Part shown: one piece after another, positions 6,290-10,819 of the stretch
Position numbering within the stretch: the first letter of the stretch is position 1
Layout: every line of letters starts with the position of its first letter
Origin: Acidobacteriota bacterium
GTDB lineage: Bacteria; Acidobacteriota; Terriglobia; Terriglobales; Acidobacteriaceae
Assembly: GCA_003225515.1 (NCBI GenBank)
Contig: QIAK01000012.1
Coordinates: 1 to 10,819, forward strand
Direction: 5' to 3'
Length of the DNA stretch: 10,819 nucleotides
Program-made: the position numbers and the translations under genes
Notes under the pieces: model-generated
Databases searched by the model: none
The model's input: the letters and a program-made list of their open reading frames with translations, nothing else
What the model was told of the DNA's origin: nothing

Positions 6290-7744
6290 TTAGGTTTCCC
6301 ACTCTCTTACGCGTCTCAGCACCGAGGCCGGCGCTTCCACTTCCAACTCGACTGCCCCGTCCTTATACTCTCGCGAATAGATTCTTGCCTTCGCCTCCAG
6401 CAGGGCGAGCATCCGCCCTTCTTTTTGCGGAACCCGCAGATGCACTCGGCTCACGCGGTCTTCTTCGATCAACGAATCGATGCGTTTTAAAAGTCTGTCA
6501 AGCCCCGTGCCTTCTACTGCGGACACGTAAACCGTTCTCGAATCCTCGCGCATGGAATCCGCTAACAACGACTGCGCCACTTCGTCGTCCAGCAGATCGA
6601 TCTTATTCATCACTCGCAGGCGCGGCTTCTTTTCCGCCTCAAGTTCCTTCAGGACGATCTCCACTTGGGCGTCCTGTTCGGCCGAGAGCCGGCTGCTGGC
6701 GTCGGACACATGCAGAATCAGCGACGCGCGCTGGACCTCCTCGAGCGTCGCGCGGAACGCCGAGACCAGCGTGTGCGGCAAGCTCCGAATAAAACCTACG
6801 GTGTCACTCATCAACACTTTGCGCTTGGAAGGCAGGTCCACGCCCCGAATTGTAGGATCCAGCGTCGCGAACATGCGGGACGATTCCAGCACTTTGGCTT
6901 TGGTGAGCGCGTTGAACAGCGTCGATTTTCCCGCATTGGTATAGCCAACCAAAGCAATCGTCGCCACGGGTGCGGATTCGCGCCGCTGCCGCTGCTGGCG
7001 CCGAATGCGCCGCACGTTCTCCAGTTGCTGTTCCACGTGCCGAACACGCCTGGCGATTTTTCGGCGGTCGGTTTCGAGCTTGGTTTCGCCGGGACCGCGC
7101 GTGCCAATGCCGCCGCCGAGTTGCGACATCTCCACGCCATGGCCGGCGAGCCGCGGCATCATGTATTGCAACTGCGCCAGTTCCACTTGCAACTGGCCTT
7201 CCCGCGTGCGCGCGTGCCGCGCAAAAATGTCGAGAATCAGCTGCGTCCGATCGATTACCCGCCGCTGAATTATTTTTTCGATATTGCGCTGCTGCGAAGG
7301 GCTGAGATCGTGATCAAAGAGAAGAACGTCAGCATTCACTGAAGCGGCCGCGCCCGCAATTTCCTCGAGCTTGCCGGCCCCAATTAACGTCGCCGGATCA
7401 GGACGGTCGCGCCGCTGCAGAATCTGGCCGACCACCTTCGCCCCGGCGCTCTCCGCCAACGTATACAGCTCCGCCAGGGATTCGTCTGCATCGAACTCAG
7501 GAATACTCGGCTTGGAAGGCTGCATTACCGCAGCATCGCGTGCGGCAGAAGCTTGCGCCGTGACCGTCCTCTTCCCGGCGGAACGTCCGCGGGTTCGCAC
7601 TTCCAGGCCCACCAGAAAGGCGCGCTCAGGCTCTGAATCGGAACGCGCAGCACCGTCCTCGTGATCCAGAGGCACACGTCTGCCCGCGCGCGCCACGCCG
7701 TGAGACTTCTTGGCGCGAGATTTCTTTGTATGAGAACTTCCCAA
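6290..7744 (-). CDS. hflX: Ribosome-associated GTPase HflX
   Basis: HflX binds the 50S subunit and splits stalled or heat-damaged 70S ribosomes using GTP. In the 484 residues, 1-38 are a basic, low-complexity extension. The N-terminal HflX domain spans about 40-235, with the Gly-rich GGGIGTRGPGETKLETDRR at 210-228, and is followed by a charged helical stretch. The GTPase domain has P-loop GYTNAGKST at 267-275, the G2 region TLDPTIR near 294-300, G3 DTVGF at 314-318, G4 NKID at 380-383 and G5 SAVEG at 408-412. A C-terminal domain (about 425-484) ends RRVREWET. All nucleotide-binding motifs are intact. The start is TTG at 7744, 12 bases after the hfq stop TAA, which is in the same frame, so no earlier start exists; a later GTG in the extension is also possible. 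It probably shares a transcript with hfq. Its last 75 or so codons are the right-hand copy of the duplicated hflX end. Confidence 0.95.
   Translation of the reverse strand: MGSSHTKKSRAKKSHGVARAGRRVPLDHEDGAARSDSEPERAFLVGLEVRTRGRSAGKRTVTAQASAARDAAVMQPSKPSIPEFDADESLAELYTLAESAGAKVVGQILQRRDRPDPATLIGAGKLEEIAGAAASVNADVLLFDHDLSPSQQRNIEKIIQRRVIDRTQLILDIFARHARTREGQLQVELAQLQYMMPRLAGHGVEMSQLGGGIGTRGPGETKLETDRRKIARRVRHVEQQLENVRRIRRQQRQRRESAPVATIALVGYTNAGKSTLFNALTKAKVLESSRMFATLDPTIRGVDLPSKRKVLMSDTVGFIRSLPHTLVSAFRATLEEVQRASLILHVSDASSRLSAEQDAQVEIVLKELEAEKKPRLRVMNKIDLLDDEVAQSLLADSMREDSRTVYVSAVEGTGLDRLLKRIDSLIEEDRVSRVHLRVPQKEGRMLALLEAKARIYSREYKDGAVELEVEAPASVLRRVREWET
6426..6522. repeat. Direct repeat, right copy (97 bp within hflX)
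   Basis: This is the partner of 4194-4290, 2232 bp away and in the same orientation. It encodes the region from the EGTG segment through RVPQ of the intact HflX. Toward the hflX stop (6293-6425) the match falls to about 72%. Confidence 0.92.
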
Positions 7745-7756
7745 ACCGGAAACGCC

Positions 7757-8065
7757 TTATCCTTCCGTGCCCGAAGCGCTCGCCGCGGAGGCCGGCACAG
7801 CCGCCGCCGCTGCTTTTTCGGGATGCGCCACGTGCGCGACGTGCGTCGCCGCCACCCGTCCCATGACTACGGTAGAGATGGCGTGCTTGAAGATGAGTTG
7901 CTCCTGACCGTTCGCCTCCAGCACGACGGAGTACTTGTCGAAAGAGCGGATACGGCCCGTTAACTTCACTCCACTCAGCAGGTAAATCGTGATGCTGAGT
8001 CTCTCCTTGCGGGCCGTGTTGAGGAAGGAATCCTGAATGTTCTGCGCCGGCTTATTGCTGTCCAT
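7757..8065 (-). CDS. hfq: RNA chaperone Hfq
   Basis: Hfq forms a hexameric Sm-like ring that pairs small RNAs with mRNAs. The protein has 102 residues. The Sm1 region is at about 11-49 (QDSFLNTARKER, IYLLSGVKLTGRIRSFDKYSVVL) and Sm2 at about 56-66 (QLIFKHAISTV). The uridine-binding Q11, F42 and K60-H61 are present, as is the basic rim patch RKER (19-22). After the core comes a tail with THVAHVAHPEK and then an Ala/Ser-rich stretch to the end. ATG at 8065 has AGGAG 6 bases upstream (8072-8076). hflX follows 12 bp after the stop, the familiar hfq-hflX order. No miaA precedes it here. A promoter candidate lies about 165 bp upstream. Confidence 0.97.
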   Translation of the reverse strand: MDSNKPAQNIQDSFLNTARKERLSITIYLLSGVKLTGRIRSFDKYSVVLEANGQEQLIFKHAISTVVMGRVAATHVAHVAHPEKAAAAAVPASAASASGTEG

Positions 8066-8230
8066 GCCGATCTCCTCGATTTTTAGACTTCACAACGCCC
8101 ACAGGCGCCCATGGGCTCAATGCAACAGCATGTTCCTCAAGGCCTTCCCGCTGCCAGGGAAACAAGGGGGGAAACCCCGCCGAACGACACGCCCACTTCC
8201 AGCTGCGGGTCGAGGCGGGTAGATGAAGTT

Positions 8231-8259
8231 ACCATACGGCGATCTCCGCCACTTTTCAA
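8231..8259 (-). promoter_or_regulatory. Putative promoter of hfq-hflX
   Basis: On the minus strand, TTGAAA (8254-8259, 5 of 6 to consensus) and TATGGT (8231-8236, 4 of 6) are separated by an ideal 17 bp. The leader to the hfq ATG would be about 160 nt. Confidence 0.45.
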
Positions 8260-8287
8260 CTGGAACTTGCTTTTGTGGTACTCCCGG

Positions 8288-8316
8288 TTGACAGCATCGC
8301 TTGCAAAGTGCAGACT
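8288..8316 (+). promoter_or_regulatory. Weak putative promoter of the urate-oxidase-N-like membrane protein gene
   Basis: A perfect TTGACA (8288-8293) is followed 17 bp later by CAGACT (8311-8316), only 3 of 6 to the -10 consensus. It sits about 30 bp from the divergent hfq promoter candidate, so the two may compete or be co-regulated. Confidence 0.3.
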
Positions 8317-8473
8317 CTCCTCAACTCGATTCGCCCGCTAGACATCATCCGGGGTGGGCGAGTATCCGTAAGCTTTAATTTTTGGCAGCTTTGGATGTCT
8401 TTTCGCTGGACGCCTTATCCCACGCTTTTTGGCGGCCCAGAACCTAATTTTCAGAATTGGCGAACCAGTTGGC

Positions 8474-8478
8474 GGAGG
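8474..8478 (+). promoter_or_regulatory. Ribosome binding site deciding the membrane protein start
   Basis: GGAGG lies 7 bases before ATG at 8486. The alternative in-frame TTG at 8429 has no ribosome site and would add 19 polar residues. Confidence 0.8.
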
Positions 8479-8485
8479 AAATCCT

Positions 8486-9217
8486 ATGCAGGGTATCGTC
8501 GCAGTGGCAGCGTCGTTCGTTATGCCCACCCACACCGGCTCGGAAGCAACCCAACTTCTTCTGCGCTGGTTCCACATCATTGCCGGCATCACCTGGATCG
8601 GTCTGCTGTATTTCTTCAATCTGATCAACGTCCCATTCATGAAACAGGTGGACGCCAGCTTCAAAGCCAAGATCTTTCAGTACCTCACCTTGCCGGCGCT
8701 GAACTGGTTCCGCTGGAGCGCGCTGGCCACCGTGTTTCTCGGTTTCTGGTACTGGGCACAGTTTTATGTTGCGCCGGATGCGCTGCGCCAAGGCTCCAAC
8801 CCGGCCCGCACAATCGGATTCTTTCTCTGTCTCTGGATGCTGGTTTGGTTTCTCCTCTACGTAGTGATTAAGAAGATGACTCCCAGCGGCTACGTCCTCG
8901 GAATCATCACCACGATCCTCTGCGTCGCGGCGGGATGGCTGTTCGTGAACTACACGCCTGTCGGGCAGGACGACAATCACGTGCTCGCGATTGGCGTAGG
9001 CGGCGGCTTCGGAATCGTGATGCTGTTCAACGTTTGGGGCATCATCTGGCCAAACAATAAGAAGATCATCCGCGGAACGCTGGCAGGTACGCCTCCCGCT
9101 AACGCCGCCATCATGGCGCGCCAGGCGTTTCTGGCGTCGCGGACTAATTTTTTCCTGTCCGTGCCGCTGTTGTTCTTCATGGCCGCGAGCTACCACTATG
9201 TGATCTTCGGGAAATAA
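8486..9217 (+). CDS. Urate oxidase N-terminal domain (PuuD-like) integral membrane protein
   Basis: This 243-residue protein resembles the membrane part of PuuD-type urate hydroxylase (urate oxidase N-terminal domain family). Six membrane segments are visible at about 24-46, 76-95, 109-128, 135-154, 164-188 and 222-241. Family-like features are RWFHIIAGITWIG in helix 1 (H30), WPNNKK at 188-193 at the end of helix 5, SRTN at 218-221, and LLFFMAASYHY (H237) in the last helix. Family members that oxidise urate carry a C-terminal cytochrome c domain; here the protein ends right after the last helix and has no CxxCH. It may use a separate cytochrome or have another role in the membrane. No purine-degradation genes are adjacent, so urate as substrate is unproven. 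It is divergent from hfq. Confidence 0.75.
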   Translation: MQGIVAVAASFVMPTHTGSEATQLLLRWFHIIAGITWIGLLYFFNLINVPFMKQVDASFKAKIFQYLTLPALNWFRWSALATVFLGFWYWAQFYVAPDALRQGSNPARTIGFFLCLWMLVWFLLYVVIKKMTPSGYVLGIITTILCVAAGWLFVNYTPVGQDDNHVLAIGVGGGFGIVMLFNVWGIIWPNNKKIIRGTLAGTPPANAAIMARQAFLASRTNFFLSVPLLFFMAASYHYVIFGK

Positions 9218-9280
9218 TATCTTCAGGAAGTTTAGCGAGACCAGAGTTTTAAGCCTCGCCAGACGCCTCGAGATTTGAGC

Positions 9281-9310
9281 TTGACGGACGCCCGGAACTG
9301 GGAACAATAT
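9281..9310 (+). promoter_or_regulatory. Weak putative promoter before the TPR gene
   Basis: TTGACG (9281-9286) is followed after 18 bp by CAATAT (9305-9310), a poor -10 match. The 149-bp gap between the two plus-strand genes and the absence of a clear terminator leave open whether the TPR gene has its own promoter. Confidence 0.22.
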
Positions 9311-9366
9311 CGGCAATAGCCTTATGGCCTGGGTTTAACTCTTCCCCTGCTTCCAGGAAGTGGTCC

Positions 9367-10365
9367 ATGCATCGTCCTCGGCTGTCTGTCCTCTTTTGTT
9401 TACTCCTCGTCGGGTCAGCTCTCGGTCAATTTCGTGCCGGTACATTACGAGTGCGGGTTACTTTCTCAGATGGACGTCCCTGCAACCAGCAGGTTCGCGT
9501 TCAGCTAATGAACAGTGCAAGCAGGAGTCCGGTGTCCGAAGCTTTCACAAATGATTCAGGCATGACTGAGTTCAACAACGTGGAACTCGGTAATTATCAC
9601 CTGATCGTTTCCGGGGAAGGCATTGAGGAAGCCGACAGCGGCATCTTTGAAATCGATAATCGACGCGGCAGTCAATTCATTTACGTACCAGTGAAACAGA
9701 CGAAAGATGCGAACCGCCAGGCTAACGCGCTGCATGGATCGCGGACCGTGGCCGCCGCTGACTTGAATATTCCGGCAAGAGCCGCAAAGGAATTCGATAA
9801 GGCAACGAAGTTGTTGGAGCGTCAGCAATGGAAAAAGGCGATGATCCAACTCCACCGGGCTTTAGCTGTCTATCCCCGCTATGCTGCCGCGTACAACAAC
9901 TTGGGAGTGGTCTATGCGAAGTTGGGCGACAGGGCGAGCGAGCGCACCGCCTTGCAGAAAGCTGTCGAATTGAATGATCACTTCGCCCCTGCTTTCGTCA
10001 ATCTGGCTCGCATGTCGATCGTGGATCGGGATTTTCCCGCCGCAGAGACTCTCCTCGATAAGGCCAATTCGATCGACCCAAGTGACTTTCAAGCCCTGCT
10101 GCTTCTGGCCAATGTCGAACTGCTGGATCATCATTACGAGCAGGCCATCGCTAATTCCCGCAAAGTGCACGCACTGGCGCAGGATTCTCATGCCTCGGAT
10201 TCGCACGCTCTGGTCCATTACATTGCCGCACGCGCGTTTGAGCATGAAAGCCGGCTGCCCGACGCAGCAGCGGAATTTCAGATCTTCCTCGCTGAAGAAT
10301 CTGAGGGCGCCCGCGCCGAAGCTGTGCGCAAAGAGCTCGCCAGCCTTAAAACTCACGCTCGTTAG
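9367..10365 (+). CDS. Exported TPR-repeat protein with N-terminal beta-sandwich domain
   Basis: The protein has 332 residues. Residues 1-20 are a clear signal peptide (MHRPRLSVLFCLLLVGSALG), so it is exported. Residues 24-110 look like a carboxypeptidase-regulatory-type beta-sandwich: LRVRVTFSDGRPCNQQVRVQL, then a TNDSGMTEFNNVELGNYHLIVSG segment split over 61-83, then an FIYVPV strand. A short linker leads to about five tetratricopeptide repeats between 137 and 312. The best is AAAYNNLGVVYAKLGDRA, at 173-190, and the C-terminus is charged. TPRs form a helical scaffold for protein binding; partners are unknown. This combination is common among acidobacterial exported proteins, but I know of no assigned function. 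AGGA lies 8 bases before ATG 9367. The gene converges on the receptor-like gene to its right. Confidence 0.85.
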   Translation: MHRPRLSVLFCLLLVGSALGQFRAGTLRVRVTFSDGRPCNQQVRVQLMNSASRSPVSEAFTNDSGMTEFNNVELGNYHLIVSGEGIEEADSGIFEIDNRRGSQFIYVPVKQTKDANRQANALHGSRTVAAADLNIPARAAKEFDKATKLLERQQWKKAMIQLHRALAVYPRYAAAYNNLGVVYAKLGDRASERTALQKAVELNDHFAPAFVNLARMSIVDRDFPAAETLLDKANSIDPSDFQALLLLANVELLDHHYEQAIANSRKVHALAQDSHASDSHALVHYIAARAFEHESRLPDAAAEFQIFLAEESEGARAEAVRKELASLKTHAR

Positions 10366-10420
10366 CGCGTCCCCGGCCTTCGTCTTTATCGCATCGGGAA
10401 CTCTTAAGCATTCTGTGCCA

Positions 10421-10449
10421 AATAAAAAAGCGGCCTCTTTCGAGGCCGC
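10421..10449 (-). terminator. Intrinsic terminator of the Oar/TonB-receptor-like gene
   Basis: A perfect 8-bp stem GCGGCCTC/GAGGCCGC (10430-10437 with 10442-10449) closes a 4-nt loop. Read on the minus strand it is followed by six T, then A and more T, a textbook Rho-independent terminator 24 bp after the minus-strand stop codon. On the plus strand no T-run follows, so it would serve the TPR gene only weakly. Confidence 0.88.
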
Positions 10450-10473
10450 CTGAAATCACAGGATGAACTCAGT

Positions 10474-10819
10474 TTAGAAGGTCAACCGAGCCTGCACCTG
10501 CAAGAGCCGTCCAGACACCGCAGATCCGACGAACGCACCGTACGGGCTGGTTGGCGGTTCCACAGTAGACCGAATCTGACCGAACTGGCCATCGCTGATG
10601 TCCGAGATCGGATTGGCGAAGCTTGGATGGTTGAGCACGTTATAGGCGTTTGCGCCCAGACCCAAACTAACGTGCTCGGTAATTGGGATGTTCTTCAGCA
10701 GGCTGATATCCGTGTTGAAGTAATGCGGGCCGCGGAAGGCATTCCGAGGAATGTTCCCGAAGTTCGTTTCCCCACCAACATTAGTGAACTGAGTAAACTG
10801 CAAACAATGATTCGGGTTT
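10474..10819 (-). CDS. C-terminal end of an Oar/TonB-dependent-receptor-like outer membrane protein (partial)
   Basis: The last 114 residues of a larger protein enter from the right edge, and the frame is open to the window end. The segment has alternating beta-strand character, the phrase AYNVLNHPSFANPISD, and the terminal strand RLLQVQARLTF ending in an aromatic residue, as outer membrane beta-barrels do. This closing pattern is typical of the very large acidobacterial proteins with an N-terminal carboxypeptidase-regulatory domain and a TonB-receptor-like barrel. The plug and the N-terminal domains lie outside the window. A hairpin terminator follows the stop. Confidence 0.8.
   Translation of the reverse strand, partial: NPNHCLQFTQFTNVGGETNFGNIPRNAFRGPHYFNTDISLLKNIPITEHVSLGLGANAYNVLNHPSFANPISDISDGQFGQIRSTVEPPTSPYGAFVGSAVSGRLLQVQARLTF

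Larger units (their letters stand above)
8066..8485. other. Divergent intergenic region, 420 bp, no gene
   Basis: I see no convincing gene here. It contains the hfq ribosome site, the two divergent promoter candidates and a small GC-rich hairpin possibility around 8167-8180 (GGGG..CCCC). The 57-bp in-frame extension (8429-8485) of the downstream gene is treated as non-coding because the strong ribosome site lies after it. Confidence 0.55.

Noticed and set aside
6665..7342. Plus-strand frame of 225 codons opposite hflX
   Set aside because: Shadow of HflX, whose nucleotide-binding motifs are all intact on the minus strand.
8444..9316. Minus-strand frame of 290 codons opposite the membrane protein
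   Set aside because: The opposite strand encodes a well-formed six-helix protein with a strong ribosome site; this frame is charged, His/Arg-rich and featureless.

Overview
The window looks like a chromosome segment of an Acidobacteriota species, probably a Terriglobia or Koribacter-like lineage. This is inferred from gene content: a b-subunit of ATP synthase with a cleavable-looking N-terminal extension, hfq followed by hflX, a urate-oxidase-N-type membrane protein, and the C-terminal tail of a large Oar/TonB-receptor-like protein ending in the style common in acidobacteria. No rRNA, tRNA, CRISPR array, transposase or integrase gene was found.

Left part (1-1852, minus strand): the start of an F-type ATP synthase operon, read leftwards as atpF' (b'), atpF (b) and atpH (delta), with atpH running off the left edge. 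A sigma-70-like promoter lies 70-100 bp upstream of the first gene. Subunits a and c (atpB, atpE) are not upstream, so the Fo genes are split. A 595-bp divergent intergenic region (1752-2346) follows. It holds this promoter, a weak plus-strand promoter and two adjacent hairpins, the second ending in a T-rich tract (candidate leader or small RNA).

Middle (2347-6219): a secreted plus-strand protein is built from two copies of a pair: an unnamed module with a conserved Cys pair, followed by a Calx-beta domain. After it, on the minus strand, lies a decayed C-terminal fragment of hflX (4055-4302), then a YtcJ-like exported amidohydrolase. The amidohydrolase sits between this hflX fragment and the intact hflX. 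The two hflX 3' ends share a 97-bp block with 2 mismatches and then drop abruptly to about 72% identity toward the stop codon. This pattern suggests that a roughly 2.2-kb segment carrying the amidohydrolase was integrated at the 3' end of hflX.

Right part (6290-10819): hflX and hfq form a minus-strand pair (hfq upstream) that probably continues into the amidohydrolase. Divergent from hfq is a six-TM PuuD-like urate oxidase N-terminal-domain protein on the plus strand, then an exported TPR protein. A strong hairpin terminator at 10421-10449 serves the convergent minus-strand Oar/TonB-receptor-like gene, of which only the C-terminal 114 residues are present.

The strongest candidate for something unusual is the hflX 3'-end duplication around the amidohydrolase. 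The duplicated Cys-pair/Calx-beta protein and the hairpin region before it come next. No complete new multi-gene system is evident.
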